Origin: Brassica napus
Lineage: Eukaryota; Streptophyta; Magnoliopsida; Brassicales; Brassicaceae
Assembly (NCBI RefSeq): GCF_020379485.1
Contig: NC_063439.1
Span: 25,358,098-25,422,097, forward strand
Length of the DNA: 64,000 bases
Direction: 5' to 3'
Shown here: positions 35,979-45,607 of the stretch, piece after piece
Numbering within the stretch: the stretch's first letter is position 1
Layout of the letters: each line of letters opens with the position of its first letter
Program-made: the position numbers and the translations under genes
Notes under the pieces: model-generated
Told to the model about the DNA's origin: nothing
Seen by the model: only the letters and a program-made list of their open reading frames with translations
The model's database searches: none

Positions 35979-36590
35979 GCTTGGATAATCATATGAGCAT
36001 CACCCATCTTATACTCAAGTGCTCCTGTTTAAAAAAAAAATAACATAAAAACGTGAGGAGAGAAATAGCTCCGACCAAACTCATCGATCCATTATTAATC
36101 ACATTTGAATCACCTAAATTACACTGTCAGCAACAATAACATCAACCGAACCACTTCGGATTGAAGTATCCGCACGACTAAGGGCTTGTTCGCGCCAATT
36201 AGGCTGTGATAGAAGTATATTTTCTGTATTTATACAGATTACCCTAGCAAGTGGCGAGTCAATAGAATGCTCAGCATGTACAAACACACAGGTCCCTGTA
36301 CGCGAAGATACATTTTTTAAGAAAAGTCAGACCTTTTGAATCCAATATCGTTCAGTAAAGAACATAGTCATAGAGTTGAAGAAATAAACAATAACCCCTT
36401 GTTTCTATGCTTAATGCTTCAGCCCGTGTTGTTTTCTTCAAGACCCTACAACACCCAAATCTGAGACCAGTAATATCTCTACATTAACAAAGGACACATT
36501 TTTTTTTTTTTTGAAGTAGTATAACTAAGAGATGTCTACCCTGGGAAGGCCACCAACTACTATTGCTGCATCGAGAGCAAAAGATCCGGT
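35979..36590 (-). pseudogene. Captured organellar recA fragments
   Basis: Collinear pieces of a bacterial-type RecA (plant mitochondrial or plastid RECA) are visible. About 36587-36538 gives GSFALDAAIVVGGLPRV. Near 36443-36402 a weak piece gives KTTRAEALSIETRG, where the Walker A end and next helix belong. 36295-36114 gives CVFVHAEHSIDSPLARV, then NTENILLSQPNWREQALS and IRSGSVDVIVADSVI followed by a stop. 36027-35979 gives ALEYKMGDAHMIIQA. The intact Walker A (GPEASGKT) is not present, and the frame closes with TAG after DSVI, so it cannot make RecA. The introns are retained, so capture was from genomic DNA. Confidence 0.8.
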
Positions 36591-37466
36591 AAAGTATAAT
36601 GTGACATCTAGGAGAAACCTGGAGGTAAAAGGAATGAATCAATCTCTTCTGGTGTCAATGGTCGACATCCTCTGTTTCTTAGCTCTCATCTGTTAACCGT
36701 GAATCTTGGGCTCTTCCTTGCCAAATCACCTGAGACAAAATGAACAACAGGAAATCAGATACGATCTGCCATTAGTAACCTAAACACAAAGCAAGGTTAG
36801 GTGAATGACATAGACCCTTTTGAATAATCAAACAATACATAACAACGTAAGATCAATATTTCCTCTTCGGACATCCATCTCCTTTCAAAGAAACCCACAT
36901 TCAGATAAGAGAAGAAAGAGGAAAACAAAGACATAAACAGAGAGATGCAGCTGCATATATCTCCGAGCTTAAGACATGTGACGGTAGTCACGGGGAAAGG
37001 ATTGAGAGAGTTCATAAAAAAGAAGGTAGGGTTCTAGAAGATTCTCGTATCAGATGATGTTTTAATCTCTGCTCTTCTTCACTTTTCTTCTCCGGTTCGT
37101 CTTCGTTCTCTCCACCGTTGATACTATCGACGGCGATCCCTCTCCTTGAATGTCATAATTGCAGACGTTTCTCAAAATCATCAATTGAGAGGAGGAGTTA
37201 GACCGTGAGCGTTCACACAGCTTCGAAGAAGAAGAGTCAGCCACGATAATAAATTAATAACTTTCATTGGAGATTTGGTATTGATGAGGTGGGCTTCATA
37301 TTGGCACTGGATATTATTAATGGCCCAAACGCCTGGCCCGATTTTATATTAGTTGACTTAAAACTTCGTATGACGTAGCATAATAATGCTCTCTGATTGG
37401 CTGAATATATTAACTGACGTGGATAGGTTTAGAGGGGAGGATATCCACCTTTTAGTATAGTATAGA

Positions 37467-37745
37467 TTGCAAATGACAATTAAATTCACTTTTTGACAGT
37501 AATATAGTATTTTTATACTTTCTGGAAAAGAAAAGGAACATTATTTTCCCTTATTTTTTATTTGCCAAAGTTCACATTTGCAGTTTAATTCAGACAAAAA
37601 TTAAATAAAACAACTACAATTTACTATAGAAATATCATCATCAATGTACATACATTACACAAATACAATCAAATAAATTTATTATGAACACTGTTATGTG
37701 ATATCTAGACTTCTATCAATCAAACATTAATAAAATAAATAGAGG
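37467..37745. other. Intergenic: 3' region of the TLC-domain gene
   Basis: AT-rich, no coding signal. It should include the 3' UTR of the TLC-domain gene. Confidence 0.5.
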
Positions 37746-38483
37746 TCATTTAAATTTCTTGCCAGAGTTTTTCTCCCTAAACCAATCAACCCAGTTTCGT
37801 AAAACCCACAAAACACTAAGCACAATAGCAGAGCCAATCACAACAAGCCACGATATCCACGCCCACCGCGGGATCGCTCCCTCCGCGGCTCCGCTTCCGT
37901 AAAACGACGCCATATCGTACAGAGCCACCGGACCCGCCAATCCACGAACCACAGTGTAGAACAAGTAGAAAGGAGGAGACAAAAGCTCCCTCACCTTCCT
38001 CGCCAGCACGACGTCGTTCTTCCTGTAGCCAGCGATCGTCCACACGTTCTGGCACGCGCTCGTCGCCTCCGCCAAGACCAAGAGTAGGAGAAGCGCGTGA
38101 GCGCCGTGACCTACGGCGAATCGACACGTGGCGAAGACGTAGAGCGTCGCGATGTGGTGGAGGATGAAGAGGAAGTCGCTCGGGAGGAAGACGAGGTAGT
38201 GCAGGAGGTCGATCGTGAAGTAGGCCATGCTGAAGTCGAGGACGGAGGACTCCACGGCGGTGTTGGGAGAAGCGAAGGCGCGTGGGGTTGTTAGGAGAGC
38301 GTGAGAAGCTAGTACGACGGCGGGAGTGCCGTGGAACAGCGACATTAAGCAGCTGGCGCCTAGGTGGGATGATTTCCACGAGCGGAAGATGAGGAAGTAG
38401 CCGAGGAGGTAGACGGAGACGAAGAGGAGGAGAAACGACGGGAGATTGGCCGGAGAAGAAGGGTTAAACGACGCCGTTTCCAT
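37746..38483 (-). CDS. TLC (TRAM-LAG1-CLN8) domain membrane protein, 245 aa
   Basis: Intronless gene for a multi-pass membrane protein of the TLC family, matching At3g25950. Hydrophobic segments include FLLLFVSVYLLGYFLIF, LLHYLVFLPSDFLFILHH, ALLLLLVLAEATSACQNVW and WLVVIGSAIVLSVLWVL. The signature region DFSMAYFTIDLLHYL...FILHHIATL matches the family's central block, with paired His in LHH. The C-terminus FREKNSGKKFK has lysines at the -2 and -4 positions, which may act as an ER-retention signal. Known TLC proteins act in ceramide synthesis or lipid handling in the ER, but the function of this subgroup is not established. The coding region is GC-rich compared with its surroundings. Confidence 0.9.
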   Translation of the reverse strand: METASFNPSSPANLPSFLLLFVSVYLLGYFLIFRSWKSSHLGASCLMSLFHGTPAVVLASHALLTTPRAFASPNTAVESSVLDFSMAYFTIDLLHYLVFLPSDFLFILHHIATLYVFATCRFAVGHGAHALLLLLVLAEATSACQNVWTIAGYRKNDVVLARKVRELLSPPFYLFYTVVRGLAGPVALYDMASFYGSGAAEGAIPRWAWISWLVVIGSAIVLSVLWVLRNWVDWFREKNSGKKFK

Positions 38484-40103
38484 GTCTCTGTTTCTGATAT
38501 TTTTCTGAAACTGTTTGGAAGAGCTTCGCTCAATTTGAGTGGGGGGTGTTTTTAATTGAGATGATATAATGATCTGATGTGATGAGGAGTATGGAATGTA
38601 CCGTGGATCTGGAAGTCAAACAATTGATCGTGGCCGTTGGATTAATTTTTAGTTACGTATTTGTTTAGTTGTGCTTGTGCGTGCGTACAAGTTATATGCT
38701 CTAGTGCTTATCTGGATATTCTTTTCGTATTAAAGGGGTGATTAATATTTTATTTTATCTAATTTGTGATTGAGTAAAAGTTTGGGGAAAACATCATATG
38801 ATGGATGATATAATATGTTTTCAACCTGGTTAGAGTAAAATTACGGGAAAATCATATGTTTTCAACCTGGTTTTATGACGGAAAATGGTGTAAGAAAATG
38901 CAGGCTAATGGTGATTGAGCGAGGTCCTAATAGACTTTACTAGGCCCATTATATTGCCAGCTTTGAAGTGATCTTCTTAATTATAGGGCCTTCAATTTAT
39001 TTATAACCAAAGGCCCCTTTAACAGCTAACGCGTAGTTCCTCGATTAGGTTCTTGCGTAAGTGTAGGACCTACTTTAAACTTTTTTTTTATTATTATTCA
39101 ATTTACCAATTATTAACTTGCGTTGACAGTGAACAAAAAAAAACTTGCGTCAACAACCAAACAAAAATTATTTGCTATTTGAATTATTAACCATATATAT
39201 ATATATTTTTTTTCTGTGTATTTGCACATTTTTCATATATTAATCTCGATATAAGGTTTAATAAAATATGGAGATTGCTGTCAAACAATAAAACTTGATA
39301 TGAGGATTTTAACAAATGAGTCAATTTTCTTATAAAATAAATAAATAACATTGATTTAGTTTTAAATGATCAAATATTATAACATAGCGGTGTTGGTGTT
39401 GTGTATACTAATTGTGTCTATAGCGGCTTATTTTGTTTTTGTCCAACTCTAATAATATTTTACTTTGACTTTCTTTATAATTTAGACAAAAATAATTAGT
39501 GTTCTTATGTCATTACTGGCATGTATCCGGCAGCTACCAACCCCGGTCGACTCAAAACATTTAACTATGAATAAAATCAGTGGTGCTAGTATTTCATAAA
39601 TTAATAATTATAGTATATTAATGTCTTTGAATGAAATCATATTTATTCGGTCGCTCTATAATTCATTGTTACTGAAGTGTATTTTTCTCGGGGCATTTTC
39701 AGTCCTACTCAAATTTTTTTCCAAAATTAAATAAAAGTGAAAATAGAGTAAAAATTACTTTAACATAACTTTAAATCTTACTCCATAATAGAATTTACTC
39801 CACAAATGAAGTAATTTATTTTTTGTTTGTTCACTCCTCCATTATGTAGTGAGAAATGGAATAAAGTTAAAATATTTTTATTCTATTTTTACTTTTACTC
39901 TATTTTGAAATAAAAAATAGTGTATTACATTAGAGATACTCTTATAAATGAAAAGGAAAAAAGATTCTAGTTGGTGAACGAGGCCTTTCAATTACCAGAT
40001 CGTCTAATTAGTTTTTAAGACTTGTTGTCTTGTTCCACATCCAGACACATTATAAATAAACACATTGAGAAGAGATTTTAATTGTAACACAAACTTGAAT
40101 AAG
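38484..40103. other. Intergenic between the TLC gene and the USP-like gene
   Basis: The left 150 bases are the TLC gene leader and promoter. No gene lies beyond. A MITE-like repeat covers about 39690-39945. The last 100 bases are the USP-like gene promoter and leader, with TATAAATA at about 40052. Confidence 0.5.
39690..39945. mobile_element. MITE-like repeat
   Basis: Read on the minus strand, the right end is GAGTATCTCTAATGTAATAC, close to the GAGCATCTCCAATG-type ends of abundant crucifer MITEs. The interior has many AATAGAGTAAAA / TTTTACTCTATT units that can fold. The left end is less well kept. Confidence 0.5.
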
Positions 40104-40879
40104 ATGAAGAATGTTATGGTGGTTATTGACGAAAGCAACTCAAGTTATGATGTACTCGTTTGGGTCCTTCAAAATCTTAAAGATATAAGTGATAGCAATA
40201 AACTTCTGATATTTGCAAAACAGCCACAAAGTTCTGTTACTCCTATCTCACTATCTTCATCAGTGGCATTTGCTCAACTTTTCTATCCATTTTCACCCAG
40301 TTAAATCATTCATCAACGATTATTCTTCCTTTAAAAAAATATATACGTTTTTTCCTTTGTCTTATATGTGTTCTTGTATGTTTTGCAGGTGGAGAACTCA
40401 TAAGACTAGCTCAACAAAGGAATATGAAGATTGCTCTGGGTATACTAGAGAAAGCCAAGAAGATATGTGGAAATCATGGGGTATAATCTCTTTACCAGAT
40501 CATTTAATGAAATCACTTGTGCAAAAATATTTATATTCAGGTCATCAACAACCATTTGTTGAAAAGGTTAGTCTCATCACAATTAATCAACAGATTAAAG
40601 CAGACACATTCACTGATGTCGGAGACCCAAATGAGCCAATCCACAAGATAATTCAAGAGCGAAAGGTCAATTTACTAGTTACGAGCGATCAACAAAACCA
40701 AAGTCTCAAAAAGTAAGTAAAGATTATTAGGGATACAATTATTGTTATTTCAAATGATTGTCAATTTAATCAAAAAACTTAGTAATGTAAGAAAAAAATT
40801 AAAGTAACGACCAGTATTTCAAATAAAATGCAGGTGTTTACACAATACAGATTGCTCTCTTCTTGTCGTGGAGAAGTGA
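40104..40879 (+). CDS. Small USP-like (adenine nucleotide alpha hydrolase-like) protein, 150 aa
   Basis: Four small exons join in frame: 40104-40299, 40389-40480, 40594-40712 and 40834-40879. The protein opens with the USP first strand, MKNVMVVIDESNSSYDVLVW. It continues with LIRLAQQRNMKIALGILEKA, then FTDVGDPNEPIHKIIQERKV and NLLVTSDQQNQ, and ends NTDCSLLVVEK, the usual last strand. The ATP-binding glycine motif (GxxGx9GS/T) is replaced by SDQQNQSLKKCLHNTDCS, so it probably does not bind ATP. It agrees with At3g25930 by place and length. The 113-base gap between exons 2 and 3 contains a possible 26-base alternative exon, which I left out because it breaks the frame. An internal defect missed by eye is possible. 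Confidence 0.75.
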
Positions 40880-42479
40880 ATTCGTATAAATTAGTGATTC
40901 GCTAAACTTAATATGGTACGAACCACTATCTTATATAATTTGTATGCATGCGATTATGTAAACTATATGATTGTTCTAGTTTGGGATTATTGAACTTTTG
41001 ACTGTATGTATATTATTAATAAAATATGATGTTTTACATTTCATATGTTGTTGATGCATGGGTGCCTTGGACCTAACCTGAAAAATAGAAAATCAATGAT
41101 TAAATTGGTTAAAATTTTCTGAACTGAACAAAGCAAAATGAAAATTAAAAACAAATGAAATGTGTATAAGTTAAAAAAAAAACTAACTACTGGGAAATTA
41201 ACATTGTGTGAATTAATCGGTTGGGCATTGTTGATAACTAGTTATAAATTAATTATTATCCTAAATAGATGTTGTAGAATGTGTCAAATAAATTTAATTA
41301 GGTGTTACAAGAAGTGTTAGATTGTCTAATACAGAACTCTGAGCCAAACCTCGAGCGCTAACTGTAAAGCTAAAAGAATTTGAGGAATTAACCAATGATA
41401 GCATTCTGTCCCAAGAAACGCACGCTTAAGATGGTGAATTACATCAGTATGCTACTAGCACCATACATAATGGCGAAAAATGCCTAATTTATCTAAACAA
41501 CTGCTTTTTGATATGGCACACTTAAGTAGGTTGAGTTTTGTGATGGATATTATTATTATGCACCAGCAATCGTTTTTTAAAGAACAAGCAAAAAACACTT
41601 TCACAAACACACAAATTTTAATCAAAATAGTTTTAGCTTATATGTTTTTTTAATAGAATTTACGTACTATATAAAACAAAGAAATATTGTTGAGAATAAA
41701 AAATCTAAGAAAAGGAACAAAGATCCAAATGAAGAATACAACTTAAATAAATCAAATGGTGAACTATAACTTGGCCTTCTGGTCGACCAACCGGGATCAA
41801 TGACATTCTAAGAAGTGCTGGAGCTAGGAAAAACTTTTAGGTGGGTCATTTAGCTAAATTTGCTAAAATTATCTAGATTTTTAAAGAGAAATTATACAAG
41901 TTTAAAAAAAAAAATCCACCTCGGTCAATTGACCCACTTGCCAATACATTGGCTCCGCCACTGATTCTGGGTCGACTCAAATGCTCCTCACAGTGTCTCA
42001 GTTGAATGAAGTCATCTCCATTTGCTCATTTGATGCGCAATCCTCCTTGGCCATATTGATCTTTCATAGCTGGCATGTTGGTTCCATGAAGAATGCCAGT
42101 CATGATCGTAGCACTGCAGGTGCTGAGCTTACCAGTACTCAGAGCGAAACCAGGTTTCGTTGGTTTAATGCATCGGATTTTGACACAGTCATCGGGTACT
42201 TTCCCCCTTTTTTTCTTTCCTTTGTTATAGTTTTTATTTATTTAATATATTATCAGTTTGCTTGTTACTTCAGTTGAAAATTGAAAATAGTAACAAAAGT
42301 CTTACCATTATCAAAAAAAAGGAATATAACCAATCTCGAATAGCAGAATGACGAAAACGAAATTGAACTCAAAATGGCCCACCAAAGGCCCAATATACAA
42401 TTTAGCATTGAATGTCTCACGATACCATATCTATTTACCTTATCTTCCAAAGCTTTTCATCTGGTGTGTGCGCTCCTCC
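40880..42479. other. Intergenic between the USP-like gene and RPL15
   Basis: No recognised gene. It contains a small TIR element at 41813-41963. Directly after that, a plus-strand ORF of unknown origin (41981-42277) holds SMKNASHDRSTAGAELTSTQ followed by a possible splice donor at about 42197. The RPL15 leader and promoter are at about 42330-42479, with GGCCCA motifs at about 42375 and 42387. Confidence 0.5.
41813..41963. mobile_element. Small hAT-like TIR element
   Basis: The right end is TTGGCTCCGCCACTG. The left end AAGTGCTGGAGCTAGGAAAA is a diverged copy of its reverse complement (CAGTGGCGGAGCCA). Flanking 8-mers ATTCTAAG (41805-41812) and ATTCTGGG (41964-41971) match at 6 of 8 positions, consistent with an aged 8-bp target duplication. 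Confidence 0.55.
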
Positions 42480-43545
42480 ATGGCTGTTCCTCTTCCACTC
42501 TCAGTCTCAACAAATCCTCTCATCTCCCGCCACTGTCACCGTCTCTACTCCCCTTCCACTTCATTTAAGGGAAATGTAAGCGTCTTAGGAGCAAACCCAT
42601 GTCACATTCTTTCTCGGAAACTCCACCTCAAGCGTCGATCGGGACCCCTTCTTGTGTTCAACCAAACGTCTTCTTCTTCTTCTCCTGGATCAGAGAGGTT
42701 CCGACTGGATAATCTGGGACCACAACCCGGTTCGAGGAAGAGGGCGAAGAGGAAAGGTAGAGGTATCTCTGCAGGACAGGGAGCTAGTTGTGGTTTCGGG
42801 ATGAGAGGGCAGAAGTCACGGTCTGGTCCTGGCATCATGAGAGGTTTTGAAGGAGGTCAAACTGCTCTTTATCGCCGTCTTCCTAAACTTAGAGGAATCG
42901 CTGGAGGTACTTTTTTTTTTTACTTTGTTTGCTATCGTAAAGTATCAAACTTTGTGTAGTCCAAGTGTTCGATGAAATGTCTCACCCAGAGTCTTGGTGG
43001 TGTTTTAGTTACATGTGTTGTGGCTTCGTTGTTTAAGAGTATAGAGAGGTTTTTGTGGTTTTATTTTGCTGATAATCTTCGTGTTATTTGAATAGGTATG
43101 CGTTCAGGATTACCCAAGTACGTACCAGTTAATCTCAAAGACATTGAAACAGCTGGGTTTGAAGATGGAGATGAAGTGTCACTTGAGACATTGAAGCAGA
43201 AGGGTTTGATCAATCCTTCTGGAAGGGAAAGGAAACTTCCTCTTAAGGTACAAAGATACTGCTTTTTTGCTCCTTATTAAATCTTATTTGCATTCTTCTT
43301 GTTTTTAGATTCTGGGTACTGGAGAACTAAACGTGAAGCTCAACTTCAAAGCTCGGGCGTTCTCAACTTCAGCGAAAGAGAAGCTTGAAGCTTCAGGTTG
43401 TACACTCACTGTGTTGCCCGGGAGAAAGAAATGGGTGAAGCCTTCAGTTGCAAAGAACCTTGCACGTGCTGATGAATACTTTGCCAAGAAGAGAGCTGCC
43501 GCAGCTGAAACAGCAGCTTCAGAACCAGCTGCTACTTCTGCTTAG
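42480..43545 (+). CDS. RPL15: Plastid ribosomal protein L15 (uL15c), 271 aa
   Basis: Nuclear gene for the large-subunit protein L15 of the chloroplast ribosome. Three exons, 42480-42906, 43096-43247 and 43309-43545, join in frame at IAG|GMRSG and PLK|ILGTGEL. Residues 1 to about 65 form a Ser/His/Arg-rich transit peptide. The L15 core starts at [20 protein letters not shown] and continues with [18 protein letters not shown] and [14 protein letters not shown], all typical of bacterial-type L15. [20 protein letters not shown] holds the conserved C-terminal block. The tail is an Ala-rich extension ([15 protein letters not shown]). The upstream in-frame start at 42348 would spoil the transit peptide and is not used. 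Confidence 0.95.
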
Positions 43546-43738
43546 CCCTTCAGTGTTGTAAAGCTGCGGAGTTAACTTTGTTTTTACATTGAAAGATTTT
43601 GTAAAATGGTATAAAAAATTTTGTTCAATAAGAACTTTTTTCAATCTCCAACGAAAATTTTACAGAATAGGTTTCATTATTACTACAAAGTTTCCACCTT
43701 TTTCTTTTCCATAAAATCCAAATACTAAACAAGAGCCA

Positions 43739-44695
43739 TCAAGGTTCTTCTTCATCATCATCATCAGCGATGAAAGCTCTTCTTCGGACACGACGTCTTG
43801 ACTCTTGTTCATCAGAAGACTGATTATTCTCTTCATCTCTAGATGATGCTCCCGTTTCACCTTCATAGCTCTCACCCCAAAGCCTTGAAGATCTTCTTCT
43901 CACACCTATATGCGACCTAGCTCTCGACGTACCTGACCAGCTACTACTCCTCGAGCCACCACTCGATTCTGGTCTAAACACACGGATGAGGAAGAACACT
44001 GTAAGCCAACCACCATCATCAAACGATAGAATCCCATCATCGTTGCTACTACTGCTTCTTTCCTCTCCTCCGAAAGAAGATTGGAGTGTGCTAAGCAAGT
44101 CCCCTAAATCTCTCTGCCTCTCTAGCCTCCTCCAGCTTCTCTGCCTCTCCGGATCAGCTTCTGATGGTCTAACCCCTGGATGCTGGAGCCTCGCGTGCTT
44201 TCTCAGATCAGAGTAAGTTCCACTGAACTCACAACTCTCGGAAGAACAGCTTCTATGTTTCGCGTTCATGAAGCCTCGAGCATCTTCCACAGTCATCCAT
44301 TCCTTTATATGTCCACGGCATAACGGACAAGTAAGCTTCGGTTTGGCCTTTTCTTGGTCTCCCTCTGCTTCTCCTCCCCTCTCACCTTCTCCTACTGTTA
44401 CCTCAGAAGCTACACCACCTTCAGTCTCAGTTGGTGTCTGTTTAGACGCTTTACGGTACTGATCGAAGCAGTTGGAGTGACGGTGGCTAGTGTCACACAT
44501 GTAAGGACGGCAACCTTTATCAAAGGAAGAGCAAATGAGAAGGATGCCGTTGTGAGGATGGTCCATACAGACAGGACAACGAGCTTCTTCCCATTCCTTA
44601 GCTTGTTTCTCACTAGGCTTGCTTGAATCACAATACAAAGGCGATGCTCTTAACCTTTCGTGAGATACAGATCGGTCTTTCCTCTCTTTAGGCAT
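43739..44695 (-). CDS. DUF1644 Cys/His-rich protein, 318 aa
   Basis: Intronless coding region for a plant DUF1644 protein, matching At3g25910. The N-terminal half has RING/zinc-finger-like spacing: CPVCMDHPHNGILLICSSF, C-x-PYMCDTSHRHSNCFDQY, then LTCPLCRGHIKEWMTVEDAR and a C-terminal pair HRSCSSESCEFSGTYSDLRK. Another stretch, ARLQHPGVRPSEADPERQR, is strongly kept in the family. A hydrophobic segment (GGWLTVFFLIRVF) lies near residue 230, and the tail is Arg/Ser- and then Asp/Glu-rich. Some rice members affect stress responses; the molecular role is not known. A splice donor at about 44892 (minus strand, CCGGTAAGT) suggests an intron in the 5' UTR. The gene is tail-to-tail with RPL15, about 190 bases between stops. 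Confidence 0.9.
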   Translation of the reverse strand: MPKERKDRSVSHERLRASPLYCDSSKPSEKQAKEWEEARCPVCMDHPHNGILLICSSFDKGCRPYMCDTSHRHSNCFDQYRKASKQTPTETEGGVASEVTVGEGERGGEAEGDQEKAKPKLTCPLCRGHIKEWMTVEDARGFMNAKHRSCSSESCEFSGTYSDLRKHARLQHPGVRPSEADPERQRSWRRLERQRDLGDLLSTLQSSFGGEERSSSSNDDGILSFDDGGWLTVFFLIRVFRPESSGGSRSSSWSGTSRARSHIGVRRRSSRLWGESYEGETGASSRDEENNQSSDEQESRRRVRRRAFIADDDDEEEP

Positions 44696-45326
44696 AATAC
44701 TCTAAACAAAGCAAAAGCAAAAGCAAACAGATCAAACTTGGAATAAAGGTTTGCTCTTTCATCGACATGTGTGAGCAGAAGACTATGAAGATCCTAAAAG
44801 CTTGTTACTTTACAGAAAAGCTACCAACTTTTTTTCTAGATCAGACATGAATCAACGAGAAAACGCAGAGAGGGAGAGGATGGGACTTACCGGAAGAGTC
44901 TAGAGGTTCGCGGCGATGGTCAAATCGAACGAAACCCTAAATCGGGGTGCGTCCCATAGAGAGAGAGCCAACGAGGTGAGACGATGAAGATGAGAGGCGA
45001 GACGCCTTACTTTACTTTTCTTTTTCTCGATATATAATTTATATTTAATTATTATAATCGTTGGAGAAAAATAAAAATTAAAAAGTGATTGATTGAGAAG
45101 ACAACAAGATTGGCAATTTGTTCGTTGATTCTTGAACAGCCACAGATATTACAACGTTACAAAGTTTCCTGTCCACGTTCGTGCTTTCTTTCTAACTATT
45201 AATACGTGTTTCTTGGATTTTTTTTCTTCAAGTGGTAAACCCAACCTTGACTAATTTTTATAAGTTTTTTCAAATTTTACTAAGCATGCTATAATTATTT
45301 CAAATTTTGTATAACGATTTTCTATT

Positions 45327-45607
45327 GAGAAAAAGACCAAAATAGCACTAAATCAAGTTTTTGTTCCCAAACTAGCACTCAAAACCAAAAGTCACAAAAA
45401 TAGCACTCAAGGGGTGGGGTTTAGGGTTTAGGGTTTAGGGTTTAGGGTTTAGAGTTGAAAAGTGAGGTTTTGGGGATAAGATTTCAAATTTTGAAAAATA
45501 AAAAAATTTAAATTTTTCAAAATATAAAATGCTATTTTGGTCATTTTAATTTTGAGTGCTATTTTTGTGATATAAACTTAGAAAGGTGCTATTTTGGAGA
45601 TTTGCTC
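45327..45607. mobile_element. Mutator-type MITE with 9-bp target duplication
   Basis: The 22-bp terminal inverted repeats agree at about 18 positions; both end inward with CCAAAATAGCAC, with outer parts GAGAAAAAGA and GAGCAAATCT. The 9-mer TTTTCTATT flanks both sides exactly (45318-45326 and 45608-45616), the duplication size typical of Mutator elements. The element is non-coding and contains telomere-like repeats. Confidence 0.75.
45420..45447 (+). repeat. Four telomere-type TTTAGGG repeats inside the MITE
   Basis: Four perfect TTTAGGG units in a row, followed by a broken fifth (TTTAGAG). They lie wholly within the MITE at 45327-45607, so they came with the element and do not mark a chromosome end or fusion. 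Confidence 0.9.

Larger units (their letters stand above)
32965..37466 (-). mobile_element. 4.5 kb Helitron carrying captured gene pieces
   Basis: Read on the minus strand, the element starts TCTATACTATACTAAAAGG at 37466. It ends with a GC-rich hairpin (CCGGGC-GTA-GCCCGG, 32974-32988), a short spacer and CTAG at 32965. It is flanked by A on the 5' side and T on the 3' side, the standard Helitron insertion site. It has no terminal inverted repeats and no target duplication. No Rep/helicase gene is visible, so it is non-autonomous. The interior holds recA exon fragments (35979-36590), a promoter-like 5' segment, a 0.4 kb duplication (33660-34450) and what looks like a second Helitron 3' end on the plus strand at 34479. 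That both ends belong to one element is inferred from their common orientation and family-like termini. Confidence 0.75.

Noticed and set aside
37816..38379. 187-codon minus-strand ORF overlapping the TLC gene
   Set aside because: It is another frame of the same GC-rich exon and has a low-complexity Arg/Pro/His composition; the TLC frame has clear membrane segments.
40213..40716. 167-codon continuous ORF across the USP-like gene
   Set aside because: It reads through introns in a different frame; the spliced four-exon model reproduces the USP fold.
45420..45447. Telomere repeats as a sign of a chromosome end or fusion point
   Set aside because: They sit inside a MITE with its own ends and target duplication, and the flanking genes are collinear across the site.
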